This document shows positions 31,380-43,100 of a DNA stretch of 64,000 nucleotides, piece after piece. The stretch is taken from positions 462,122 through 526,121 of the forward strand of contig NZ_SIHO01000003.1 of assembly GCF_004681125.1 (NCBI RefSeq), given 5' to 3'. The stretch is from Glacieibacterium arshaanense (GTDB lineage: Bacteria > Pseudomonadota > Alphaproteobacteria > Sphingomonadales > Sphingomonadaceae). The position numbers and the translations under genes were made by a program. The notes beneath the pieces were generated by a model. That model was given only the letters and a program-made list of their open reading frames with translations, did no database searches and was not told where the DNA came from. Each line of letters begins with the position of its first letter. Position 1 is the stretch's first letter.

Positions 31380-32516
31380 ATGTCGGGTCAGATCGACGCA
31401 TTCGGCAATCTCGCGACCGCCGCGCTGGCGGCGCAGGAGTTCGATCGCGGGCCATTGCACGACCCTGGCGCACCGGGGCTGTGCGCCAATTGCGAGGCAC
31501 CGGTCGCCGGGCGCTTCTGCGCCAATTGCGGTCAGCCGTCGCACGTCCACCGCAGCGTGCTGCACGTTGTCGAGGAGTTCCTGCATGGGCTGACGCATTT
31601 CGACGGCAAGGCGTGGAAGACGCTGCCGCTGCTGCTGTTCCGCCCCGGCAAGCTGACCTACGACTATGTCCACGGCAAGCGCGCGCGCTACGTACCGCCG
31701 GTGGCGCTGTTCCTGCTCAGCGTGTTCATGATGTTTTTCGCGTTCAGCTTTGTCGAAGGCCCGCCCGATATGCAGCTCGACGCACCGGTCGTGGTCAGCG
31801 GCACGCCGGCCGAACGCGCCAAGCTGCGCACCGACGCCGATTCGGCGTTCGCCGAGCTTGAGCAGGAGCTGGCCGCCGCGCGTGCCGATCCCAAGCGTGC
31901 CGATGATGTCGCCGGCCTGGAGATTGCGGTGCGCGCCGGCAAGTCGGCGCAGGCGGCAGCGCACCGCGTCAGTGACGGCAAATCGCTGATCAGCGACGAT
32001 GACAAGTCGAAGCTGTCGATCGAGGGCGCCGCCAAGATGCTGCGCGACGCTGACAAGAAGGGCGAACTGGGGCTCGATACCGGCAGCAAGGCCATCAACG
32101 ACCGCATCCGCCACGCGCTCGATAACCCCGAACTCACCATCTACAAGGTCCAGTCGAAAGCGTATAAATTCAGCTTCCTGCTGGTACCGCTGTCGCTGCC
32201 GGTGCTGTGGCTGATGTTCATGTTCCGGCGCCACGTCTACCTCTATGACCACACCGTCTTCGCACTCTATTCGCTGAGTTTCATGTCGGTCGTGGTCATC
32301 GCGGCTTCGACGATGTTCGCGCTCGGCTACCGCGGCGCGCTCTATGCACCGTTGCTGCTGCTGGTGCCGCCGCTGCACATGTTCGCGCAGCTCAAGGGCG
32401 CCTATCAACTGTCGGTGTTCGGTGCGGCGTGGCGCGCCATTGTGCTGGCGACCGCGGCGGTCATCACGCTGGCGTTCTTCGCGGTGCTGATCGCGTTGCT
32501 CGGAATGGTCGACTGA
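31380..32516 (+). CDS. DUF3667 membrane protein with zinc ribbon
   Basis: 378 residues from ATG 31380. An N-terminal zinc ribbon (LCANCEAPVAGRFCANCGQP) is followed by HRSVLHVVEEFLHGLTHFDGKAWKTLPLLLFRPGKLTYDYVHGKRARYVPP, the DUF3667 signature. Then come one hydrophobic helix, a charged loop (~residues 140-260), and at least three more helices. The function is not known. The charged loop probably faces the periplasm. Confidence 0.87.
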   Translation: MSGQIDAFGNLATAALAAQEFDRGPLHDPGAPGLCANCEAPVAGRFCANCGQPSHVHRSVLHVVEEFLHGLTHFDGKAWKTLPLLLFRPGKLTYDYVHGKRARYVPPVALFLLSVFMMFFAFSFVEGPPDMQLDAPVVVSGTPAERAKLRTDADSAFAELEQELAAARADPKRADDVAGLEIAVRAGKSAQAAAHRVSDGKSLISDDDKSKLSIEGAAKMLRDADKKGELGLDTGSKAINDRIRHALDNPELTIYKVQSKAYKFSFLLVPLSLPVLWLMFMFRRHVYLYDHTVFALYSLSFMSVVVIAASTMFALGYRGALYAPLLLLVPPLHMFAQLKGAYQLSVFGAAWRAIVLATAAVITLAFFAVLIALLGMVD

Positions 32517-32538
32517 ACGCGCCTGACGCGGGCTGATT

Positions 32539-32620
32539 CAAGGGCCTCCGGCGGGCAGGGGTGACCCCTGCACCCAATTGAAGAGCGCCAAACAATCGGG
32601 TGCAGGCCTCAGGCCTGCCT
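32539..32620. repeat. REPIN-like pair with truncated right unit (locus g)
   Basis: Left unit 32540-32575 with hairpin GCAGGGG-TGA-CCCCTGC; right unit 32598-32620 with GGCCTCAGGCC but its outer flank (CCCGCCGGAGGCCC) is missing, replaced by TTCAAAC just before the dksA stop. It lies between convergent genes. The truncation may be a deletion event. Confidence 0.88.
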
Positions 32621-32625
32621 TCAAA

Positions 32626-33126
32626 CTATTCGTCGCGCGTGACCTTCTCGGCGCGTTCGTGGCGTTCCTGCGCCTCGAGCGTCATCGTCGCGATCGGCCG
32701 GGCTTCGAGGCGCTGCAGCGAGATCGGCTCGCCGCTGACTTCGCAATAGCCATAGTCGCCGGTTTCGATCCGGCGCAGCGCGGCGTCGATCTTCGAGATC
32801 AGCTTGCGCTGGCGGTCGCGAGTGCGCAGTTCGATCGACCAATCGGTCTCGCTCGATGCGCGGTCGGCGACATCGGGTTCGCGCAGCGATTCGGATTGCA
32901 AGGTCGCCAGCGTCTCGCGTGCTTCGCGGAGGATTTCATCCTTCCAGTCGAGCAGGCGGCGGCGGAAATACGCCAACTGGCGCGGGTTCATGAACTCTTC
33001 GTTTGCCGATGGCCGGTAACTGTCGGGCAAGTCGACATGCTCGACAATCGAGGGCGCTTCGCTCGATGCCGCGGCAATGACCTCTTCCATGTCGGCAACG
33101 GCATTTCGGACGGCTGTTTCTGGCAT
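32626..33126 (-). CDS. dksA: DksA-type RNA polymerase-binding factor with reduced zinc finger
   Basis: 166 residues. It has the DksA coiled coil (PRQLAYFRRRLLDWKDEILREARETLATLQ; DRASSETDWSIELRTRDRQRKLISKIDAALRRIETGDYG) with the tip acidic residues. The C-terminal finger normally has four cysteines; here only C128 (YCEVSGEPI) remains and the second pair is TMTLEAQERHE. It should still enter the polymerase channel and act with ppGpp on rRNA promoters, but without zinc. Single-Cys DksA proteins are known. Confidence 0.94.
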   Translation of the reverse strand: MPETAVRNAVADMEEVIAAASSEAPSIVEHVDLPDSYRPSANEEFMNPRQLAYFRRRLLDWKDEILREARETLATLQSESLREPDVADRASSETDWSIELRTRDRQRKLISKIDAALRRIETGDYGYCEVSGEPISLQRLEARPIATMTLEAQERHERAEKVTRDE

Positions 33127-33313
33127 CGACCCGCAACTCCCACACGAGACCCCGGGGATATGGCGTTCCAGTCCACAGCGTGCCGGTTTCCGCCGGTCTC
33201 CCCACCGCGTTCCGGAAACCCTGTCGCCATGGCGCGGCCACGACAGCAGGCACCTTCCCCGCGGCGGGCTATAGCGACTGGCCCAACGCCCGACAAGGGG
33301 GAGTTGACGGTTG

Positions 33314-34246
33314 TTAAGGCTGATTTTTTCCGGGGCGGCGCAAGGATATCACAGTGCCCTCGGGCAAGCGCGCCAGCATGTCGGCGAGCGGCTCGCTGGC
33401 CGTGCGCATCCAGAACGCGTTGGCGTGCAGCAACCGGTCGTCATGGTCGATGAAGCCGACATGGCCGGGGATGAACAGCAGGTCGCCCGGCGCACGATCG
33501 GCGAGCGCCACCGCGTCGCCGATCCCCTGTGCCTGCTGGTCGCTATCGCGTGGCGCGAACTGACCGGCCGCCATCAGCGCGACCTGCACCAGCCCCGAAC
33601 AATCGATGCCGGCGCGGCTGCGGCCGCCCCACAGATACGGCGTGCCGATGAACTGCCGCGCGACTTCGAGCGCGTCGGGGGCGAAATCGCTCAACGCCGC
33701 GACATGACGCCGGTGAATGAAGCCGTCGGCGGCAGCGATGAATTTCTCATCATGGTCGGCGGCAGCGAGCAGCGCCCCGAGCGGCAGGTCGGCCAGCACC
33801 GGCGCCTTGATGTCGGCGCGGGAAAACACCAGCGCCGATGGCGCGCTGACGCGGTGCGTGGCGGGCAGGGCGTCGGCAGTCAGCGCGGCGGCTTCGACAT
33901 AGCCGACATAGCCGTCGTGCGCGCACTGGCCCCAAGCCCAGCCGTTATCGATGTCGAAAACCGCAAACGCCTCGCCGTAAAGCAGCGCACTGGTCGCGGT
34001 TGCGGCGGTGTCGGGCGCGCCGCGCAGCATCGCGACAGCGGTGGCGCAGTGCATCGGCAATGGCTGGACGTAGCGCGGAGCGATGACGCGGTCGGCAAGC
34101 GCAATGTCGGCGAGATCGTTGCGGACGGCGTTGATGCGGTGGTCGAGCTTCACCGATGGCCCGCGCAAATGCCCCTGACGTGGCACACCCGCCCATGTTG
34201 AGGCCGCCAGCGCTGCGCTAGTCCTTTGACTCCGGTTGGCGCCCAT
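33314..34246 (-). CDS. NlpC/P60 cell-wall peptidase with SH3 domains
   Basis: 310 residues. The C-terminal NlpC/P60 domain (from ~residue 190) has the nucleophile in AGIDCSGLVQVALMAAG and the histidine in PGHVGFIDH; GTPYLWGGRS is typical. The middle holds SH3-like segments (GEAFAVFDIDNGWAWGQCAHDGYVGYV). The family cuts D-glutamyl-meso-diaminopimelate bonds in peptidoglycan stem peptides. No clear signal peptide is seen, as in the dipeptidyl-peptidase VI group, which recycles muropeptides in the cytosol. ATG 34246 has GGAGGG just upstream and overlaps the MarR gene by 29 bases. Confidence 0.9.
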   Translation of the reverse strand: MGANRSQRTSAALAASTWAGVPRQGHLRGPSVKLDHRINAVRNDLADIALADRVIAPRYVQPLPMHCATAVAMLRGAPDTAATATSALLYGEAFAVFDIDNGWAWGQCAHDGYVGYVEAAALTADALPATHRVSAPSALVFSRADIKAPVLADLPLGALLAAADHDEKFIAAADGFIHRRHVAALSDFAPDALEVARQFIGTPYLWGGRSRAGIDCSGLVQVALMAAGQFAPRDSDQQAQGIGDAVALADRAPGDLLFIPGHVGFIDHDDRLLHANAFWMRTASEPLADMLARLPEGTVISLRRPGKNQP

Positions 34247-34598
34247 ATCCCTCCAGCCGTTTGATCAGGCCGGCGAACGCCTCGATGAACGCCAGCCCCT
34301 CGGGCGTGCGTACAACGAAGATATTGCGCAGGTCACTCATGTCCTTCTGCCGACGGACATAGCCCAGTGCGCTCAAAGCATTCAATATGCGAGTGACGAC
34401 GGGCTTCGAAACATGCAGGCGGGCAGCAATGCCGCGCACCGTATGCGGGCCGGGATCGAGATAGACCAGCAGCAACAGCGCCATCTGGCGGTTGGTGAGG
34501 TCAGGATGCCCCGAAGCAACATAGCCGGCCAAAACACTGAGCCAATTGGACAGCGGCACCACGGCTTCGGTGCTCGGGTCGATCTTCTCCATTGTCAT
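34218..34598 (-). CDS. MarR-type transcriptional regulator
   Basis: 126 residues from ATG 34598; TTG 34622 or ATG 34592 are alternatives. The winged helix-turn-helix is visible: LTNRQMALLLLVYLDPGPHTVRGIAARLHVSKPVVTRILNALSALGYVRRQKD, followed by the wing and a C-terminal dimer helix. Its 3' end overlaps the NlpC/P60 gene, so it may control that gene as well as itself. No cysteine sensor is present. The ligand is unknown. Confidence 0.87.
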   Translation of the reverse strand: MTMEKIDPSTEAVVPLSNWLSVLAGYVASGHPDLTNRQMALLLLVYLDPGPHTVRGIAARLHVSKPVVTRILNALSALGYVRRQKDMSDLRNIFVVRTPEGLAFIEAFAGLIKRLEGYGRQPESKD

Positions 34599-34681
34599 TT
34601 CCAATGCACGCACGGTCGTCAATGCGCACTTCTAATGCTAACAGTGTGACTGGAGCAACAAAACTATACACGAACCGGACG

Positions 34682-36070
34682 CTATTTTAAAGATAATAGT
34701 GTCTTTACGGCCCCGAACCCCGCGGCGAGGGTCATGGCCGCGCCACCCTTGGGACGACCGGGCTTCGCCGCCGGGTTCCAGGCGAACAGATCAACATGCG
34801 CCCAACGCACGCCCTTATCGACGAAACGGTCGAGGAACAGCGCCGCGGTAACCGCACCGGCGAAGCCGCCTTCGCCGGCATTATTTATGTCGGCAATGGT
34901 CGATTTGAGCATGTCCTTGTAGGGCGCCCACAGCGGCATCCGCCACAACGGGTCACCCGCCGCGGTGCCCGCCTCGGTCATTGCCGCCGCCAGCGCATCG
35001 TCATGGCTGAACAGCGCCGGCAGCTCGGGGCCAAGCGCGACGCGCGCCGCGCCGGTCAGCGTCGCGAAATCGAGCAGCAGGTCGGGCTGCTCCTCACACG
35101 CCAAAGTCAGCGCGTCGGCGAGGATCAACCGGCCTTCGGCGTCGGTATTGCCGATTTCGACGCGAAGCCCGGCGCGCGACGCCAGAATGTCGCCGGGGCG
35201 GAAGGCGTTGCCCGAAATCGCGTTCTCGACCGCCGGAATGATCAGCCGCAGGCTGACCGGCAGCCGCGCCTGCATCACCAGCCGGGCCAGCGCCAGCGCG
35301 TGCGCCGCGCCGCCCATATCCTTCTTCATCAGCGCCATGCCCGACGCGGGCTTGATATCGAGCCCGCCCGAATCGAAGCTGACGCCCTTGCCGACCAAGG
35401 TCAGCTTCGGGTGCGCGGGGTTGCCCCAGCGCATGTCGACCAGCCGTGGCTGGGTCGCCGCCGCGCGCCCGACCGCATGCACCATCGGAAAGCCAGCGTC
35501 GCCGCTCGCCGGCAACAGCGCCTCGCCAACTGTCACGCGCACCTCGGCGCCGAACAGCCGCGCCTGCTCCTGCACCGCCGCGGCAATCGCATCGGGGCCC
35601 ATATCGGCCGCGGGCGTATCGACAAGGTCGCGCACCAGCGCCGTCGCTTCGGCAAGCCGCACGGTTTCGGTCGCGTCGCCCGCCACCAGCAGCACCCGCG
35701 CCCCTTCGGGTTCGGGGGTCGAGCGGTAGCGGTCGAACCGGTGCTGCGCCATCAGCCAACCCAGCCCGGCCAAGCCCGTTGCGCCGTCAACGCGGTAAGT
35801 CCCTGCCGGCAGCGCCGTCGCCGCATGCGCCAGATCCCACGGCCCGAGGTCGCCCGCCGGCACACCGACCACCGCGTCCCAGTCGGCACCGTCACCCGGC
35901 ACCACCACCAGAGTCGCCGGCTTGCCGGCAAAGCGCGTCGCGGCGACATGCGCGCGAACACGCTCGCCCTGCGCGCCAAGCCAGGCGTCGAAGCTGTCGG
36001 TCGTCACCAGCGTCAGCCGCTTGGCGGGCTGGCCGCCGTCGTGCAGCAGCAGAATGGCAAATTCCGTCAT
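34682..36070 (-). CDS. M17 family leucyl aminopeptidase
   Basis: 462 residues. The C-terminal catalytic domain has the two-metal site: [32 protein letters not shown] and the M17 signature [14 protein letters not shown]. The N-terminal part is the shorter, diverged macro-like domain. It releases N-terminal amino acids from peptides. Its start codon overlaps the rimO stop (ATGA), so the genes are coupled. Confidence 0.94.
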   Translation of the reverse strand: MTEFAILLLHDGGQPAKRLTLVTTDSFDAWLGAQGERVRAHVAATRFAGKPATLVVVPGDGADWDAVVGVPAGDLGPWDLAHAATALPAGTYRVDGATGLAGLGWLMAQHRFDRYRSTPEPEGARVLLVAGDATETVRLAEATALVRDLVDTPAADMGPDAIAAAVQEQARLFGAEVRVTVGEALLPASGDAGFPMVHAVGRAAATQPRLVDMRWGNPAHPKLTLVGKGVSFDSGGLDIKPASGMALMKKDMGGAAHALALARLVMQARLPVSLRLIIPAVENAISGNAFRPGDILASRAGLRVEIGNTDAEGRLILADALTLACEEQPDLLLDFATLTGAARVALGPELPALFSHDDALAAAMTEAGTAAGDPLWRMPLWAPYKDMLKSTIADINNAGEGGFAGAVTAALFLDRFVDKGVRWAHVDLFAWNPAAKPGRPKGGAAMTLAAGFGAVKTLLSLK

Positions 36071-37407
36071 GCCTCCACCCCGAACAAATCGGTTTCGTCA
36101 GCGTCTTCGATCACCACGCGGACAATATCGCCCGGCGTCAGCCCGACCGCGTCGCGCAACAGCACCTGCCCATCGATTTCGGGGGCATCTGCCTTCGAGC
36201 GACCAGTGGCGCCGCCCTCTTCGTCAACCTCGTCGATAATCACGTCGAGCGTGCGCCCGACCTTCGCCGCGAGCTTTGCGGCCGAAATGCGCGCGCTCGC
36301 CGCCATGAAGCGGTGCCAGCGCTCTTCCTTGACCTCTTCAGGGACATGGTTCGGCAGCGCGTTCGCCGCCGCACCCGCCACCGCCTCGTATTTGAAGCAG
36401 CCGACGCGGTCGAGTTGCGCTTCTTCGAGCCACTCGAGCAGATAGTCGAAGTCGGCGTCGGTCTCGCCAGGGAAGCCGACGATGAACGTCGAGCGCAGCG
36501 CCAGATCGGGCACATCGCGGCGCCAGCGGCCGATGCGCTCCAAAACCTTCGCCTCGTTCGCCGGGCGCCGCATCGCCTTCAGCACGCTGGGCGAGGCATG
36601 CTGGAACGGAATGTCGAGATACGGCAGCACCAGCCCCTCGGCCATCAACGGAATCAGCGAATCGACGTGCGGGTAGGGGTAGATATAGTGCAGCCGCACC
36701 CACGCCCCGGTCTCGCCCAGCGCGCGCGACAGATCGGCGACATGCGCGCGGATATTTTGTCCGTTCAGCACCGATTCGGCGTGACCGATATCGACGCCGT
36801 AGGCCGACGTATCCTGCGAAATCACCAGCAGTTCGCGCGTGCCCGCCTCGACCAGCTTCTGCGCCTCGCGCACCACCGCATTCGCCGGCCGGCTGACCAG
36901 CTTCCCGCGCAAATCAGGGATAATGCAGAACTTGCAGCTGTGGTTGCAGCCCTCCGAAATCTTCAGATAGCTGTAATGGCGCGGCGTCAGCTTGAGCCCG
37001 GATTCCGGCACCAGATCGAGAAACACCGACGGCGTGAACGGCGCCGCGTCATGCACCGCGCCCACCACCTGCTCGTACTGCTGCGGCCCGGTCACCGCGA
37101 GCACCTTTGGGAAGCGCGCGCGGATCATCTCCGCCTCATGCCCCAGGCACCCCGTCACGATGACACGGCCATTTTCGGCAATCGCCTCGCCAATCGCCTC
37201 CAGGCTCTCGGCCTTGGCGCTATCCAGAAACCCGCACGTATTGACCAGCACCACATCGGCCCCGTCATACGACGGCGACATCTGGTAACCGTCACGCCGC
37301 AACTGCGTCAGAATCCGCTCGCTATCAACCAGCGCTTTCGGACAACCGAGTGAAACAATGCCGATCTTCGGCGGTTCAGGGAGCGTGCGTGCCATGCGGC
37401 GCTGCAT
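36067..37407 (-). CDS. rimO: Ribosomal protein S12 methylthiotransferase RimO
   Basis: 446 residues from ATG 37407 (ATG 37395 also possible). A radical-SAM enzyme that adds a methylthio group to an aspartate of ribosomal protein S12. The N-terminal UPF0004 domain supplies three cysteines for one cluster ([31 protein letters not shown]). The radical-SAM motif is [13 protein letters not shown] and a TRAM domain ends the chain ([18 protein letters not shown]). The RimO-type KALVDSE motif separates it from MiaB. Confidence 0.96.
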   Translation of the reverse strand: MQRRMARTLPEPPKIGIVSLGCPKALVDSERILTQLRRDGYQMSPSYDGADVVLVNTCGFLDSAKAESLEAIGEAIAENGRVIVTGCLGHEAEMIRARFPKVLAVTGPQQYEQVVGAVHDAAPFTPSVFLDLVPESGLKLTPRHYSYLKISEGCNHSCKFCIIPDLRGKLVSRPANAVVREAQKLVEAGTRELLVISQDTSAYGVDIGHAESVLNGQNIRAHVADLSRALGETGAWVRLHYIYPYPHVDSLIPLMAEGLVLPYLDIPFQHASPSVLKAMRRPANEAKVLERIGRWRRDVPDLALRSTFIVGFPGETDADFDYLLEWLEEAQLDRVGCFKYEAVAGAAANALPNHVPEEVKEERWHRFMAASARISAAKLAAKVGRTLDVIIDEVDEEGGATGRSKADAPEIDGQVLLRDAVGLTPGDIVRVVIEDADETDLFGVEA

Positions 37408-37434
37408 AGGGATTTTGGCGACAAGAAGCGAGTC

Positions 37435-37566
37435 GAAGAGCCTCCGGCGGGCAGGGGTGACCCCTGCACCCATTTATTGGCGCGGTGCCGCAATCGCGAC
37501 GACCGCGCCGATGGTACCGTTCCAACAATCGGGTGCAGGCCTCAGGCCTGCCCGCCGGAGGCCCTT
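37435..37566. repeat. REPIN-like pair (locus h)
   Basis: Units at 37436-37471 and 37531-37566 with a ~59-base spacer. The left hairpin is GCAGGGG-TGA-CCCCTGC, the right GCAGGCC-TCA-GGCCTGC, so the two halves come from different variants. Between fadH and rimO, both leftward. Confidence 0.9.
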
Positions 37567-37577
37567 AATCTTGGCCC

Positions 37578-39686
<2,109 letters not shown>

Positions 39687-39691
39687 AGTCT

Positions 39692-40498
39692 TCAATCCTG
39701 CACATAAACCGGCGGCCGCTTCTCGAGAAACGCGCGCATCCCCTCGGCGAAATTGGGCGAGCGGCTGGTCATCACCTGGTTGCGGTTTTCGATCGCCATT
39801 GCGGCCTCGAGGCTCGACGCGTCGATCGCCATCGCGAGGCCTTCCTTGGTCATGCGCAGCCCCATCGGTGAGGCCGCGAGCATTTCGCTGATATAGGGCT
39901 GGGCGGCGACTTCGAGCTGGTCATCTGCAACGACTTCGCTGACCAGACCGACGGCGAGCGCGCGCGGGGCATGGATGAAGCGACCGGTGAGCATCAATTC
40001 GGAGGCAATCGAGCCGCCGACGAGGCGCGGCAGGAAATAGCTGACGCCCATGTCGCACGACGACAGCCCGAGCTTGATGAAAGCCGCGTTCATTTTGGCG
40101 GATTCGCCGGCGATGCGGATGTCGGACGCCAGCGCGAACGCGAAGCCGCCGCCGCACGCCGGGCCGTGGATCAGCGAGATGATCGGCTGCGGGCAGCGGC
40201 GCATCTTGATGTAGACGTCGGCGAGATAGCCCTGGAAACCGAAGCCGCCGCCGAACGGTGTCTTGCGGTCATCGGCATTGTCGCGCTGGCGAATGTCGAG
40301 CCCGGCGCAGAACGCCCGGCCGGCGCCGCGCATGACAACGATGCGCACGCTCTGGTCATGGTAGAGCTTGCCGAAATAGTCGTTCAGATCATCGACCATT
40401 TCGAGCGAGATCGAATTCATCGCTTCGGGCCGGTTGAGCGTCAGCCAGTCAACCTGACCGCGCTTTTCGATGCTGATCGTCGTGTAGGGCTGCGGCAT
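39692..40498 (-). CDS. Enoyl-CoA hydratase/isomerase (crotonase) family protein
   Basis: 268 residues from ATG 40498 (GGGGAG ten bases upstream); ATG 40525 would add nine residues. The crotonase fold shows RPEAMNSISLEMVDDL and both oxyanion-hole segments: GRAFCAGLDIRQRD and IHGPACGGGFAFALASDIRIAGESAKMNAAFIKLGLSSCDMGVSYFLPR. It would hydrate enoyl-CoA or shift its double bond. The HSGPACGGG-like and SSCDMG phrases set it off from FadB-type hydratases, so the exact substrate is open. Confidence 0.9.
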   Translation of the reverse strand: MPQPYTTISIEKRGQVDWLTLNRPEAMNSISLEMVDDLNDYFGKLYHDQSVRIVVMRGAGRAFCAGLDIRQRDNADDRKTPFGGGFGFQGYLADVYIKMRRCPQPIISLIHGPACGGGFAFALASDIRIAGESAKMNAAFIKLGLSSCDMGVSYFLPRLVGGSIASELMLTGRFIHAPRALAVGLVSEVVADDQLEVAAQPYISEMLAASPMGLRMTKEGLAMAIDASSLEAAMAIENRNQVMTSRSPNFAEGMRAFLEKRPPVYVQD

Positions 40499-40739
40499 GG
40501 ATTCAAAACTCCCCGTGGTGGTCATTCTTATATGGCTGCGCTTCTGCGGCGCAGGCTGTGGCGCTGGCGCCATGCGGGTGCAATATTGGCGCGCCGCCGA
40601 CGGCTTGGCTAGCAGAGATTGACGTTAACGTAAACCAAGCCGCATTTTTGCCGGCGCGGCCGTCGACCTTGTCGCGAGTGGCGCCCGGCACTAGCCTGCA
40701 GCACGGCGGCACAAAGTCCGCGTCCGGGGAGTGTCGCGC

Positions 40740-41360
40740 ATGGTCAAGGTAGAGTTTTTCTTCGATTTGTCGTCGCCGTGGACGCGGCTGGCGTTCCACA
40801 ATATCGCACCGATCATCGCCGAGACCGGTGCGGCCATCCACTGGCGGCCGTTTCTGGTCGGCGGCGTGTTCAACGCGGTCAATCAGGCGGTCTATGCCAG
40901 CCGCACCGAAGCGGCCGCACCGCGCCTGCGCAAGAGCTTCGAGTGGCTGCGCGAATGGGCCGAACTGGCGGGGCTGCCGATGAATTTTCCATCGCCGCAT
41001 CATCCGTTGAAGTCGGTCGCGGCGATGCGGTTCTGCTGCGCGCTCGAGGCCGATCAGGCGCAGTTGCACAGGTTCGCGGCGCAGGCGTTTCACGCCTATT
41101 TCGCCGACCAGCGCAATCTCGACGATGTGGCATGCCTGATTGCGGTTGCCGATGAATGCGGCTTGCCCGGCGCGGCCATTGCAGCGCGGGCACAGTCGGA
41201 CGAAGTCAAGGCGGCACTGCGCGCCAATACCGACGAGGCGATTGCCCGCGGCGCCTTCGGCTCACCGACAATCTTCGTCGACGACAAGCACATGTATTTC
41301 GGCAACGACCAGCTGCCGCTGGTGCGGCAGCGGATTGAAAAGCAGCAGCGCGGCGGCTGA
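40740..41360 (+). CDS. DsbA-family 2-hydroxychromene-2-carboxylate isomerase-like protein
   Basis: 206 residues from ATG 40740 with CGGGGAG upstream. The thioredoxin-fold protein starts VEFFFDLSSPWTRLAFHNI, where the serine stands at the kappa-class glutathione-dependent catalytic position. GAFGSPTIFVDDKHMYFGNDQL closes the fold. HCCA isomerases act in aromatic ring degradation with glutathione; relatives work on other isomerisations. It ends directly against the convergent PhyH gene. Confidence 0.88.
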   Translation: MVKVEFFFDLSSPWTRLAFHNIAPIIAETGAAIHWRPFLVGGVFNAVNQAVYASRTEAAAPRLRKSFEWLREWAELAGLPMNFPSPHHPLKSVAAMRFCCALEADQAQLHRFAAQAFHAYFADQRNLDDVACLIAVADECGLPGAAIAARAQSDEVKAALRANTDEAIARGAFGSPTIFVDDKHMYFGNDQLPLVRQRIEKQQRGG

Positions 41361-42176
41361 TCAGGCCGGCGAGATGCCGTGCACCAGCCCCAGCCCTTCG
41401 GCGCGGTAGCCGAGCAGCACCAGCGCATCGTCGCTGGCGAATTGGCGGACTTCGGGGCGCAGCGACAGGAACCAGTTTTCCTGCGCGCGGTAGATCGGCT
41501 TGGTGTACCAGCCGAACACCCCGGCGCGGTGTTCGGACGCGGTGCGGTTGAAGCCGGTCTTGTGCCAGACGCGGCTTTCGAACACGACGATCGAGCCCGC
41601 CGGTGCGACCATCGCCACCGTCGGCGCATCGGCTTCGTCGGCGCGTGGCGCGCGGTTCAACTTGTGGCTGCCCGGCACGAAGCGCGTCGCGCCATTGGCT
41701 TCGGTAAAGTCATCAAGGCACCAGGCGACGTTCATCCCCTGCGGGTCGGCGGCCCAGGGCTCGGGCATGAAGATCTGGTCGGCGTGCAGCACCATCTCGC
41801 CACCGCCCGGCCCGGTGATGTTCGCCGACAGATTGCCGAGCAGTGCCGGCCAGCCGAGCAGTGCTTTGACATAAGCGATAGCGACGGGATGAAACGCCAG
41901 ATCCTCGAACAGCGGATCACGGCTGAGCACGTTCCAGACGCGCTGGTTCGAGCTGTCATGCGCATAATCGAGGCCAAAATGCTGCTCACGACCCCGCGCG
42001 CGGTCTGACGCGGCGGCGCGGTACAGCGCGTCACGCGTTGCCGTCAGTGCATCGCCGGTCAGCACGTCGGGCACAATCGTGAAGCCGAAATCGGCAATGT
42101 TGCGTAGCCCCTGCGCGATGTCGCGCGTCGGTGGCGGCAGCACGGGCGCGGCGGTCACGGCAACGGTGGCGTTCAT
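41361..42176 (-). CDS. Phytanoyl-CoA dioxygenase (PhyH) family protein, copy 1
   Basis: 271 residues from ATG 42176. An Fe(II)/2-oxoglutarate oxygenase. The metal ligands appear as H-A-D in MVLHADQIFMPEPW and the distal H in VFESRVWHKTGFNRTASEHR. It follows a paralogue whose stop it does not overlap; rather, the paralogue's stop overlaps this start (ATGA). Such enzymes hydroxylate branched acyl-CoAs or many other small molecules. Substrate not readable. Confidence 0.9.
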   Translation of the reverse strand: MNATVAVTAAPVLPPPTRDIAQGLRNIADFGFTIVPDVLTGDALTATRDALYRAAASDRARGREQHFGLDYAHDSSNQRVWNVLSRDPLFEDLAFHPVAIAYVKALLGWPALLGNLSANITGPGGGEMVLHADQIFMPEPWAADPQGMNVAWCLDDFTEANGATRFVPGSHKLNRAPRADEADAPTVAMVAPAGSIVVFESRVWHKTGFNRTASEHRAGVFGWYTKPIYRAQENWFLSLRPEVRQFASDDALVLLGYRAEGLGLVHGISPA

Positions 42177-43018
42177 CGGGCAGGCCCTTCGTTCGGGTTG
42201 ATGCGCCGCGCATTGAGCAGCTCGACCGCTTCGCTGGCATTGGCGGCAATGCCGAGCCCGAGCCAGTAGCGCAGCTGCGGATCGATTGTCGCCTGCGTCG
42301 CCGGTGTCAACCCGGCGTTCCAGTTGATCTGCGGGCGCAGGAACGGCTTGGTGTAATAGCCGAACAGCAAAGCGCGGTCCTCGTCGGCGGTAATGTTGGC
42401 GCCCGAGGTGTGCCAGACGCGGCCGTCCATCGCGACGATCGACCCGGCCTTGGCCTCGAACGGCTGCAGGCGCTGCAAAGCGTCGGCGGGCACATCGGCC
42501 TGAGTCTGCCAGTGCTGGCTGCCCGGTATGAACAGCGTTGCGCCGTTTTCGAAGCGCACGTCCGACAGGCACCAGATGATGTTGATCGACCACGGCGCCG
42601 TCCACGGCGCGGGCACCACCAGCGCCAGGTCCGAATGCAGCGACATCGACTTGGCGCCGGGCCGCGCGATGTTGGCGGTGAAGTTCGAAATCAGGAAATC
42701 GTCACCCAGCAGCGCCGTCACCAGATCGACCGCCACCGGATTGCAGATCAGCTCGCGGAAAATCGCGTCGCGTTCGAGCAGGAAGAACACGCGGATATTG
42801 TGCGCGTTGGGGTCAAGCTCGGGCATGTAAATCGGCAGCCCCTGCCGGGCGTTTTCGGCCGCCGCCACATGCAGCCGGTCGAGCGCCTCGCGGGTCCGCG
42901 CGGCATCGATGACATCGGGAACGACGCACCAGCCAACCGTCTTGAGCGCTTCGCGCGCGGCGGCGAGGTCGGCGCGCGCGGCGGGGGCCAAAGGCACGGC
43001 TGTCTGGGCGGTTGCCAT
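42173..43018 (-). CDS. Phytanoyl-CoA dioxygenase (PhyH) family protein, copy 2
   Basis: 281 residues. The same fold as its downstream neighbour: metal ligands H-S-D in MSLHSDLALVVPAPW and H in MDGRVWHTSGANITADEDRALLFGYYTKPFLR. The two proteins share the layout WCLxDxxxxNGATxFxPGS and FGxYTKPxxRxQxNW, so they are tandem duplicates that have diverged. The start ATG lies upstream of the coupled pair. A near-palindrome at 43101-43117 sits in the gap to the divergent VOC gene. Confidence 0.9.
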   Translation of the reverse strand: MATAQTAVPLAPAARADLAAAREALKTVGWCVVPDVIDAARTREALDRLHVAAAENARQGLPIYMPELDPNAHNIRVFFLLERDAIFRELICNPVAVDLVTALLGDDFLISNFTANIARPGAKSMSLHSDLALVVPAPWTAPWSINIIWCLSDVRFENGATLFIPGSQHWQTQADVPADALQRLQPFEAKAGSIVAMDGRVWHTSGANITADEDRALLFGYYTKPFLRPQINWNAGLTPATQATIDPQLRYWLGLGIAANASEAVELLNARRINPNEGPAR

Positions 43019-43100
43019 CGGATTTCCCCTCGGTGACTTTCGCCTTCTGCTCGAGGCGTGCAGCGATGCTCAGGCCGTTCGCGCGTCGAGTCAACGATAT

